Made by a program: the position numbers and the translations under genes
Part shown: piece by piece, positions 22,073 through 31,830 of the stretch
How positions within the stretch are numbered: the first letter of the stretch is position 1
Layout of the letters: each line of letters begins with the position of its first letter
Source: Blasia pusilla
Taxonomy: Eukaryota; Marchantiophyta; Marchantiopsida; Blasiales
Direction: 5' to 3'
Assembly: GCA_050084515.1 (NCBI GenBank)
Contig: CM114272.1
Location: forward strand, 51,274,001-51,338,000
Length of the DNA stretch: 64,000 bases
Notes under the pieces: generated by a model
The model's input: the letters and a program-made list of their open reading frames with translations, nothing else
Told to the model about the DNA's origin: nothing
The model's database searches: none

Positions 22073-23995
22073 ATGGGTGCGATTGCATACAATGCTCTCC
22101 TGTCGGTGATCTTTTTCATGGCCATGATCCGGACTGTGGTACCACAGCCCGAAAAAGTTCTGTCGCAAAAGTTCCAGGACAATTTCAAGGTATCTTGGGC
22201 CCCAGATCACGTGAGAGTGCTGGACGGAGGAGCATTGGTCGAGCTCGTCTTGGACAAGGCATCAGGTACGGACGTAACATTTTCTTACACCTGTCGAGTT
22301 CTTCGCCGTCATCGTATGTATGTATGTACACGTGTTTTCATGAATCTGAGTTCTGCTCGACTTGAGGTGCACTCCACAACAAGAACAAATATCAACGTAA
22401 TACTACTACTACTCATCGTCAACTATGATCAGGAATATGAATATGTGATTCTGATTCTGATTGGACAGATAGAATAACAGCCGATTTGAATGGTGCATGC
22501 GCAGGATCCGGACTTCAGTCCACTTCGGAGTACACATATGGTTACTTCTCCGTCAGCATGCAGCTTGTAGCGAACAACTCAGCTGGGACTGTGACTTCGT
22601 TCTATGTAAGATTCATTCTGAGGCGCACTTTCAGTTCGTCTCGATTAATGGAATGCCATTGTACTTACGTTCTCGTCGACAAGAGTAGCGAACTGCTGGC
22701 ACGTACGTGTATGCGATCGAGATCAGTGGCGTGTAAGCAATTTCTTTGTCCAGTTTAAAGGTCGGAAGCTCGTCCAGCATGACCCAATTGTTTGCCGCTC
22801 TGCTCCATGATCACCGCAGTTGTTCTCTACCGGGGACCATCACGACGAGGTGGACTACGAGTTTCTGGGGAACTTTACAGGAGAACCTTACACTCTGCAA
22901 ACAAATGTTTTCGCAAATGGCGTGGGAGAAAGAGAGGAGCGCATCTCCCTCTGGTTCGACCCAACTACAGCATTCCACGCCTACACGTTTCTGTGGAATC
23001 ACGCGCAGATTGTGTGAGTTGATCGACCTCGCTTTCGATTGAACTGCACACAACTTAGACCAGCATGTGTCGTTCATACATTTCGTTTCGCCAGAACTTA
23101 CCTGCCACGCAGTAGAAGGTAACCAAGATACCATCTCATCATCAATTCTTCATAAGTATTTAACACACTCTCCGATCTGTGCAGAATGTTGGTCGACGAC
23201 ATACCCATCCGAGTTTTCAGAAACTTGAAGTCTTTGAACTCGTCAATGGACTATCCCTCGTGGAGACCCATGGGACTATACTCCAGTCTCTTCGACGCTA
23301 GCTCATGGGCAACTCGTGGTGGCATGGTGAAAATCGACTACAGTGCTGCTCCATTCGTCGGAAGTTACTCAGCTTTCAAAGTTGATGCTTGCCGCAACGA
23401 TGGCAACAGTACCATCAACATCAACAGTACCATGCCGTCCACTTGCAATCAAACCTGCGCCGATGGGTCCACGCCTATGAAGCCCGATTGCAATCCAGGT
23501 TGCCCGGACGGTGCCATGTGGTTCGAGGAAGATTGCCATCCAACTTGCCCGGACGGGAGCATGCGCTTTTGGCCGGAGTGCAGTGTAACGTGTCGCGACG
23601 GTACTAGACCAGTCGATTGTAATCCGTTTTGCGCTGACGGAACTCTCCCGACGCCGCACTGCAGAATAATTTGCTATGACGGATCTATGCCGACGACGCA
23701 CTGCGATCCCAACTGCGACAACGATGCCGCGCCGACGACCAATTGCAGTGCTCCAGCTTGCGCCGACGGTAGCATGCCGACCAATTGCGAGCAGACCAAC
23801 CAGACGACCTCTTGTGCCACGGATTGGCAGAACAACTGGTGGGAGGGAGCCGCCTTCACCACTCTCAATGCCACGCAGAAGTCGCAAATGCTCGACGTTC
23901 GGAATACTCATATGATTTACGGGTATTGCACAGATCGGCAGAGAAACCCTGTTGTCCCCTTCGAGTGTCCCTACAACAATCTGGAGCTGGACTAA
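22073..23995 (+). CDS. xyloglucan endotransglucosylase/hydrolase (GH16) with an inserted Cys-rich repeat array
   Basis: Four exons: 22073-22265, 22505-22605, 22820-23013 and 23185-23995, with GT-AG introns of phases 1, 0 and 2; together 432 residues. XTHs cut xyloglucan in the cell wall and rejoin it to another chain (or to water). A signal peptide covers about residues 1-25. The catalytic motif is [10 protein letters not shown], nucleophile E108, helper D110 and acid/base E112, followed by the conserved N-glycosylation sequon NFT at 116. [50 protein letters not shown] and SAAPF are typical XTH segments. The C-terminal XET domain (DACR...[11 protein letters not shown]) is present but split by an insertion at about residues 250-364. 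Usual XTHs have about 280-340 residues, so the excess is almost all this insertion. Exon borders are read from frame continuity. Confidence 0.9.
23444..23788 (+). other. Cys-rich tandem repeat domain inside the XTH
   Basis: Residues about 250-364 hold eight pairs of cysteines in the pattern C-x3-C-x-D-G-(S/T)-x-P, repeating every 13-15 residues (the eighth pair has C-x4-C, and the seventh reads DND rather than DG). An unpaired Cys closes the array. Segments such as [32 protein letters not shown] and ICYDGSMP show the repeat. It has no basic or aromatic carbohydrate-binding look that I recognise. Even spacing of cysteines suggests a disulfide-linked rod or knot in the wall. No introns interrupt it. 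Confidence 0.85.
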
Positions 23996-25690
23996 AAGAC
24001 TGTAGCTCTGAGAGAATCTCTAGCAGTGCGTCGTCTCTGCGGCCGATGAAGAGGATTCTAATGTAGAATTTGATGATATCCTTGCTCGCTAGGTTTACAT
24101 CGCAAGATGTTTTTCAGAGCGTATGCGTACACACGGACATTCCACCGTTTCAGTAGTGAGTGCTGGACACGGATCGATTGAGCGTGGATCGGGCTCAGAC
24201 TCCCGTGACTGAGAGCGCGCATCGGACGAGCTACTTCTAGAGCTTTATGTCGGAGAGGGAGGTAGATTTATTCCGGTAGACCGATGCTGTTCATTGCCTT
24301 GATGCGCGACTGGAAATGTGACGTGATCGTTCGACAAGTTATAAAGGCCTTTTGAAAACCCGAACGGTTCTTTGAGATTTGAATTATCCCCCATTGTTGT
24401 ATTATTGCCGTCGAATCACTACGTCCGATGTGTCAGCTACTTCATACTTGCTATTTCTGTGTCTTGAATCTGATGAGGATGTTGGGAAACGGAGCTGATG
24501 TACATTACCAGAGATACCGGACCAGAGGCTTCAGACAATAAATGGAACGTCCTTACCATATCATAGCTCATCTGTTTTCTTCCGTCTCGTTGAATTCCAG
24601 TCATCCCTCGATTGTATACAATAGGAGATGAATCCGGTAATCTCACACACTGTGTAATAGTATGGAGGACAGAGAGTGCAAAGGTCTACTTACGAAGCTA
24701 TCATTACAGTGCTGACATGCGAAGCTGATTCATCCCGAGAATATATCAAAGTCCTGAGGTAGCTCACTAGCTCTCTCTTAAATTCACTCTTTCCATGAAC
24801 CAAACCACTTAACTAAAACATATGCTCACATAGTGGTATAAATATCCTTCCAGAAAGTAACTCAAACTAGCTCACAAACTAGTCTGCTTAGACGACCTCT
24901 GCACCGAGAACAATGCCATTGTTCATATGGACCTAAAACAACTCCACACACTTCTGCTTCAGCTTCAAGTGATAATCTTTTCATTCGACGCTACGAATCA
25001 ACGCTAGAAATCAAGGTAGCTCAAAAAACTTACCTACCATGTACTTATGAGCAAATGTGGATAGAGAATAGAAGCATTAAAGCCAATTTATGTGCATAAG
25101 AATGTACAACCAAAAACCTTTTTCTAGAGTTTCAATTGCCTGAGTCTTTGACAAGATTCATGTGAACGCTCCACAGTACCATGGTCTATTAAAATTTCCC
25201 AGATCGGCAATCCACTTTTGATTTGGTATTGTAATTGTACTAGAACTCAAATGTGAACACGATTTTCCTGATGCAAAAGTTACATCTCATGCCAATGACC
25301 GCGTGCAATAATCAAAACCCGTTCTTCTCCATATCCATGCACTTCCTGGAAAGGGTATTACTATTATCAAAGTCGAGGATTTACTGTTCTCATAGATGGG
25401 CATGGCGGGAAGAGAAACAATGAGTTGGTTTTTGTTGGATCAAAAGAGAGCAATACAGTATCTCAGAGTTTATCAACTCTTCATTTTAAGCAATTAAATA
25501 TTGCTCTTTGCGAAAAAAAAAAATTTAAGAGAAAAGATTTAGGTACTATTGCCAAAATCTTCGAGTTTCACTTTTACTTTTGATCACTCTAAATGATACT
25601 TACCTCAATTCCATGAATTAATTTGAAATTGGAGATATATATATTATTATGATATTTCTCTTAAAATTGAAGTTCTTCCTATATTGCATG
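23996..25690. other. intergenic region after the XTH gene
   Basis: No gene recognised. GC content falls by eye from about 24.7 kb onward, marking the edge of the gene island. A possible poly(A) signal, AATAAA, is at 24537-24542, rather far from the stop codon. Confidence 0.4.
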
Positions 25691-25730
25691 GCACTTTTAG
25701 GTCTTAAAAAAACCCTATATATATAAAATT

Positions 25731-25803
25731 CAATTACCTAAATCAACCCTTAACATCTACCCATGCAAGGTTCCATTTACAGGGTTTAAGACCCATTTTT
25801 CCA
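25731..25803 (-). repeat. inverted copy of a 73-bp dispersed repeat
   Basis: Its reverse complement resembles 27004-27076 (shared words: taaatggaac, ggtagat-ttaagggttga). The two arms lie about 1.2 kb apart. The continuation aggtttttt-aagacctaaa also resembles 31620-31645. Confidence 0.6.
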
Positions 25804-26587
25804 TCCTAGGTTCTCCTTCCTAAGTCTTCTCTCCACAAAAATCACAAGGTTTTTGCCAATGATTGAAAGTATTATCAATGGCTTTCTTACATTCTAACCC
25901 TAGAGTAATTCCAAATCTTGACAACAATTGAAATAAGAAAGCCTTCCCAAAGGCTTTCCATCATGATCATGAATCTTGACCTATCGTTTGTGATGGTCTT
26001 GTTTGGCTTCCTTCATCTCTTCATCTTTTCGTGAAGTCTTCTAACAACTTATTTCAAGTACTCAATGTGATATGTCTTCATGAGCATGGATTCACAAATT
26101 CTGCTAGTCTCTAAATGGTCTTGATTGATGTCTATAACAACATCGATTACTCCCCCGTCCCACACCAAGGAGTTAAGCATGAGAAAGATGGCTTATAATC
26201 TAGAACCATTTCTTCAGCTTGTATACCCTTGGGAAGAGCTAGAATAGCTGAAGAATGTAATATACACATATATATTCTCGTCAACATGTTATCTTGCTTG
26301 AAATAACTAAAATAGAGGGTTTGTCAAAAATGATGATCTGGAGCAATGGAACTATAGTCAACCTCATCTCACCAGTCAAGACAGAGTTATGCATTAAAAA
26401 CTTGTTGTCTCCCTTCACCATCAACATGGTAAAACTCTACGTATCATCCAACTATGATGTGACATATAGGAATCTCAAAATGTGTGTATCATGTAGGAGA
26501 TAAACCCTCAAACTTATGAAAGTGATACCTTATTGTGGAACAAACTTTGAGAAGTAGAACAAGAAATCTTGAAAAATGATGTTGTAG

Positions 26588-26773
26588 TTTAGAACTTATT
26601 TGGAACATGGAAGCAAATCTAGATATAGAAGGTCTGTCTGAAGTTGATTCTATGGTCATTGTTGCAACTTTGGCCTCTAGTTTAGAACTTATTTGGAACA
26701 TGGAAGCAAATCTAGATATAGAAGGTCTATCTGAAGTTGATTCTATGGCCATTGTTGCAACTTTGGCCTCTGG
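26588..26773 (+). repeat. tandem duplication, two 93-bp units
   Basis: Units 26588-26680 and 26681-26773 differ at only three or four positions. The unit length is a multiple of three and one frame stays open across both (26607-26822), but the translation matches no family I know. It looks recent compared with the surrounding decay. Confidence 0.9.
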
Positions 26774-27003
26774 CTTGTCGACTATATACTGGATTGTAAA
26801 GAGTAGAAGAAGAACCAGGTGACATTGATGCTAACTTGTCTTTATGGAATAGGGAAAGTGGTAGGATTGATAATGATATTTAAATGATGTTCATATGTTT
26901 GGTCATGTATTTTTTGATGTACTAGCTTCAAATTGTTCACTTGGATCACTACAGATTTTGTAAGGAGAGTTGTTCCCATTTCACCTTGGGAATAACTCTC
27001 CTA

Positions 27004-27076
27004 TGGAAAAAAGGGTTTTGAACCGTATAAATGGAACATAGGTAGATATTAAGGGTTGATTCAAGTCCTTGAATTG
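27004..27076 (+). repeat. 73-bp dispersed repeat, forward copy
   Basis: Inverted relative to 25731-25803. The sequence after it (gaattgtttatatctatcaaggt) recurs at about 31596-31618, so this may be LTR sequence of the neighbouring gypsy relic, broken by the hAT-type element at 27094. Confidence 0.55.
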
Positions 27077-27093
27077 TTTATATCTATCAAGGT

Positions 27094-27300
27094 CAAGGTT
27101 GTATATGGACAAAGTCCATGTCTACAAACATGTCCTTGTGCGTGAAGGCTTGGATACCTGGAGCTCGGGCCTGATCCTGTTGAGCTCGTAGCAAGTACCT
27201 GGGCTGGCGAAGCTCGCGCCGGTTTTCTGGCCCGCAAGGCAGCCTCAAGCCAGCCCGAGTGGCGGGCTGGCCCTTGAGCCCATGTGATGTATGTTTAGAC
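27094..27300. mobile_element. short hAT-type element, copy D (right end not found)
   Basis: The left end CAAGGTTGTA differs by one base from the family terminus. The interior begins tatggacaaagtccatgtc and then turns GC-rich (ggagctcgggcc, ccagcccgagtggcgggctgg). The left flank atcaaggt has no clear partner on the right, so the right end is lost or diverged. Confidence 0.5.
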
Positions 27301-27563
27301 CTTGGTTGTAGAGAAGTAGCTGATTCTATTGTTCAAGACGGGGTTCCACAACTTCCACCATAGCAACCAAAATCATCCGTGCCAAAGAGTCCTATAGTAA
27401 TCACAATGGAGACTTGGAAGCTAGTTATGTGCCCTAAGTTGGTAAGAGGAGATCAACGCCAAATGCATGAGTTCCTATGGAGTCATAAGAGTGGTTTTAC
27501 ATTCAATATGCATGATTTAGGTACACTGAAAGACTGGGAATCCGCATTTAGTTTTCTAGTGAC

Positions 27564-28440
27564 ATGCCGATCTTTCGATGGCCCAATAGGTATACTTATA
27601 TGAAAAGGGCTTTGATTCATAATACGAACCAGGACTTAGTCAAGGCAAGAATAGTCGAGATGTCACATGGAGAGTATGCATGTGTCATTATCATGTCTGC
27701 CAAGAAGGATGTGCATGGCAATTGGACGGATAGGCAGAGATGTGGAGATTATAGATCTATGAATCGGTAGACAAAGTCCGATAAGTTTTCCATGTCCACT
27801 TGTGAGGAGATCTTTGATGTTATTCAACATGCAAAGATATTCACTTCTTTAGATTTTTGAGTTAGATACCATCAATTGCCTATCAAATTGGAGGAGAGAT
27901 AGAAGACAACATTTTGGAGCATCGATCCCCAGGGGAAGGATTATTTATACCAATGGAAATTTTTATCATTTGAGTTAAAGAATGCCCCAACACAATTTTA
28001 AAGGGTAATGGATAGAACCTTGGCAGGTGTAGATTTTACTAAGTGTTACGTTGATGACATTGTACTCTTCAACGCCATAGTTGAAGAGCATGAGCAAAAT
28101 TTGGAAGAGGTGTTTCGACAATTAATATTTGCAGTTACATAGGCTAAAGGTACATTTGGGCTAGTGGAAATTCTTGTACGACTAGATTGGATATTTGGGT
28201 TATATGATATTCCCAAGTGGCCTTTGTGTTCAGCAGAAAAAGGTAGAGGATATCCCATGTATTTCATTCCATACACATGCAAGTCGAGTTTGCGTATTCA
28301 TGGAATTGGCGAATTTGTATCGAAGAAATGTCAAGGATTTTAGTTCAATTGCAAAGACCGTAACCTTGCAAATCAAGGTGCATCTTGATTGGCAATGGAA
28401 GGGACAAGCAAGAGAGAGTATTACAGTTGCTCAATGACTT
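27564..28440 (+). pseudogene. Ty3/gypsy reverse transcriptase pseudogene
   Basis: The reading from 27564 gives KARIVEMSHGEYACVIIMSAKKD, then HGNWTDRQRCGDYRSMN, FTSLDF with a following TGA, YHQLPIKLEE, KNAPTQF and the catalytic box CYVDDIVLF (about 28045-28070). After a frameshift near 28140 it continues as GYMIFPSGLCVQQKKVEDI and LANLYRRNVKDFSSIAK. At least five nonsense changes and one frameshift are present. The catalytic aspartates survive by sequence only. Confidence 0.82.
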
Positions 28441-28549
28441 ATTGATATCCACGCCTATAATGCAAAGACCTATGGGGGGACGTTCTTTCTTGTTGTAGAC
28501 ACATTGGAGTATGTTGGGGCTTGGAGAGGTGCTCACCCAAAATGACGAT

Positions 28550-29760
28550 GAGGATTGGTAGTCAATGTTGGTTTCTGCAAGTTGCTCAAATATTTTGTAG
28601 AGACAAATTCTATATGTCTCGTATGAGGATGAGTGTTTGGTTGTAGTGCGTGTGGGCTATCACCCATCTCAGGTGTTACTTATTTGGAAACCCCTTTACC
28701 ATCATTATTGATCATCAACCGCTTAAGCCTACATGGAAGCTTATTAGGTGGGCTCTCTCGTTGCTAGAATATGATTTCTAGGTAGTACCTTGACCTAGGA
28801 CACTAACAATGAGCAGATGAACTGCGGATGGCAAGTGCCAGCCTATTTGGGTTTATTGGCTATGGAGAGCCAAAGTGTTGGGACTTTGATAACGAGGTCC
28901 AATGCAAAGCCCTTAGATCTTAATGTCGATGAGGAGACGAAAAATGGTCGATATGTCCATAAGGATGGGGTAGTCTTGGAGAATCTTTGTATGAGCAGCG
29001 TCATTAGCACAATGGATGCTAGAGAGTAGGATAAGATTCTACAACAAGTGAGATAGTTTTAGTGGTTGGGGACACTTGTCTCATAAGTTTGGGAAGATGG
29101 TAGAGTGTACATAGTGCCTTATCCTTCATAGAGAGCACGATTGGTGCAACTTTGTCACGAGGATATGTGACACTTTTGAATAAAGGGAACGTATAGCTTG
29201 CTATAGATATAGTATTAGTGGCGAGATATATAGGTTAGAGTTCAAGAGTTTATTTCCAGATGCATGGTATGTGATCGAGTCCAAGCATCATTCAATACTC
29301 CAACTCCATAGTTGCATCCACTACCAATCATGAGTTTAGGTTATGGATGGAGTCTGGATTTTGCATAATTTTTACCTTTGACAAAGCGCCATAGTCGTTA
29401 TATTTTCGTGATGGTCGAGCACTTCTTAAAGTGGATATATATATATAGTTGGTTATATTTCTCGAGAAAGCAAGTGAGGGAGTAGCATATGCATTCCTAG
29501 ATCAAAGATTGAGTTATTATTGCGCACTAGTTGAAGTATTTACGGATCACGCAATAGAGTTTTGTAGAGAGTTTAATGCCTTTTGTAACTAGGCGATGAT
29601 TAACCATCACGCTACTTTGCAAGATCATCTTGAGGCAGATGGACTAGCGAAGAAGATCGAGAGGTTTACGCAAGTATGGCTTGTAGATTGAGAGGTCACC
29701 TAAAGATTGGGACCTATAGTTACCATGATTGGTGATGGGATACGTATTCAACATGCAGTC
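28550..29760 (+). pseudogene. Ty3/gypsy RNase H and integrase remains, heavily decayed
   Basis: Only scattered segments are readable, such as FVETNSICL-like and LIINRL in the RNase H part and a zinc-binding-like patch near 29100-29180. The assignment rests mostly on position after the RT. Confidence 0.4.
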
Positions 29761-30854
29761 ATCCTTAGTATATACATCTTTCTCATCTTTCTTCTTGCTT
29801 TATGGCCAAGAGCATGACATATCTATGACAATTCATCATGATGTTGATAAGGTTTTAAATCTCAATCACCTTGACGTATGGATGCGAGCATGTTCTTAGA
29901 GAGGCTCAGTTATTCGGAGAGTTATGTCCATTGCATTTGAGAACTTGGCAATTTGCATCATTGAGATACATTGAGGTATATATGCAACTATTCAAGCACG
30001 TGGTTATTGATAAAAAAAATCTAAAGGTTTCATCAGGGAGACTATGTGTATTTGTAACAAATGGTACCTACGATATTGGATATGACCACACAACACACCA
30101 TCTTGAGAATACTTGAGGAACCTTATCAGAGGAACATGATGGTATGATTTGGAATGACTATGTGCATAACTATGCGCCATGTCATCTTCCTAACATTCAT
30201 GGTAAAGTTGATTTGAGTTTGGTGTTAGTTCTTGCGGACTTACGTTGTACATTGTGTGGGTTTTTTTACTTATTATGGATGAGGAGAATCAAATCCATAT
30301 CCTATGCTTAGAAGGGAGATAATTTACCTTTAATTGATATCCGCGTTGGAAAATATATAGAAATTTTCCGTCATGAATTATCATCAATGATTCAAGGTCA
30401 ACATTTGCTTAATTCGCAAAATAAGGGTATTTTAGGGGTGGTTATTGTGAATCTTGAGAGCGCCAACACATGAAAAAAAGGGTTGAAGGAACTAGTCCAT
30501 AACTTAATATAAGTAAAATTCTACCTTTAATTTCTTGTATGTTCAGACTGAACATACCAATGGTCACAAATTCACATCACATTAGCCACCATGCTAGTAT
30601 ATAATAGATGCTTAAGAGGATGACACACGGCATTTCTAACATCATATTTCATTAGGGATCCATCATCCGCAAGGATAATGGATATGCCCCAAATGAACAT
30701 AGAGTAGGAACTAAGTAGTCACAGATCTAGACTTGTGTTGGTTACATGGATGACGAGAAGGTGATTAGCAATTGGGCCACATGAGCATTTGGCCTTTTTG
30801 CTTTTAGGATCTTAGAGATGTATGTCATGATAGATATATAGTTAGAGGGACCTA

Positions 30855-31100
30855 ACCACCAATTAGGGCGGGCTCAAGTTCCGCCCTACGCGGGCTTGAG
30901 CCCCATCCTACGCGATACGCGGGGACTTCATAAGGGCTACAAAATGGGTGTGGGCTCGTCCAACCCAAGTCTAGCTTACAGGCTCGGGTACAGGCCGTAA
31001 GTATCAAAGCCTGCATGAACATGTCTATCCTAGGGACAGACATAAGTTTGCGAACATGGACATGTCCACGAACACAGATTTTGACCGTGTGTAGGATAGG
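30855..31100. mobile_element. hAT-type element fragment, copy F
   Basis: GC-rich interior similar to the right half of copy B2 (gggctacaaaatgggtgtgg in F, aagggccgtaaaatgggtgg in B2), followed by the family words gaacatgtc, cctagggacagacataagt and gtccacgaacacagattttg. The termini are not recognisable. It lies inside the gypsy relic. Confidence 0.55.
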
Positions 31101-31425
31101 GAAGGGGATATACCCAAAGAGAAGGAGCTTTAGAACTCATTATCTCTTTTTTGAACCTATTAACAGGAGGCGGAAGAGTTATAGTCCTCCTTGTCTTGTG
31201 AGTAATCTACGCCTTTCATTAGGAGAGTGGGTTTGGTTTGACATGAGAAAGAGATGGAGTTTCTGTGAGAGCTTTTGGGTGATCTTGATCTATTGGAGAT
31301 AATTTGGTACACCGTTGTCTCGATGTTCATATGCCATGAGTGAGTATGTTATATTTTTTATTTGTGCTTATAGTTGGTGATAACAATATATGTTTTATAG
31401 CATTTTGTACGCGCACGACATACAT

Positions 31426-31590
31426 GGTTAAGGAAAAGAACTTCAAGGGGAGGCTTGATAGGGACTAATTTGTGAGCATAGGATTAGAAATTAACCTAGA
31501 AGTCAAACATGTTTAATGTCCAACAAAACTTGACAAAACCTCAAAATCAAATGTAAGATACAACCTATGCTTAAGAGCGGAAAGAATCGC
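31426..31590 (+). repeat. LTR-like direct repeat, copy 1
   Basis: Begins ggttaaggaaaagaacttca, contains a polypurine-like tract and tgatagggac, and is similar to 31664-31830 at a spacing of 238 bp. Probably the start of the gypsy 3' LTR. Confidence 0.65.
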
Positions 31591-31663
31591 GGTATGAATT
31601 GTTTATATATATCAAGGTTATAAGGTTTTTCCTAAACCTAAGATGTGATGAATCTTTTGACTT

Positions 31664-31830
31664 GGTTAAGGAAAAGGACTTCAAGGGAAGGGTTGATAGG
31701 GACTCATTAGGGAGCACATGATCAAAAACCAACGTAGAAGTCAAGTATGCTTAATGTGCATCACATTGGACCACTTGCAAAACCTAAAATTTGAATATAT
31801 GATCTAGCCTATGCTAAGGAGCAAAACAAA
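31664..31830 (+). repeat. LTR-like direct repeat, copy 2
   Basis: Partner of 31426-31590 (ggttaaggaaaaggacttca ... tgatagggactcatt). The pair suggests a local duplication of the polypurine tract plus LTR start. Confidence 0.65.

Larger units (their letters stand above)
27310..31447 (+). mobile_element. Ty3/gypsy retrotransposon relic
   Basis: Pieces of gag/protease linker, reverse transcriptase, RNase H and integrase appear in order on the plus strand, all broken. A polypurine-like tract (aaggggaggc, about 31437-31446) followed by a tgatagggac LTR-like start closes the relic near 31447. The 5' LTR is not certain. A GC-rich hAT-type fragment lies inside at about 30860-31100. Confidence 0.7.

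Noticed and set aside
23369-23911. 180-codon minus-strand frame over the XTH Cys-rich array
   Set aside because: Produced by the repeated codons of the sense strand; no family match.
27094-31100. Copies D and F as two halves of one hAT-type element split by the gypsy element
   Set aside because: Attractive because they share orientation and hold complementary halves, but the 8-bp flank atcaaggt of D is not found after F and the F terminus is not readable.
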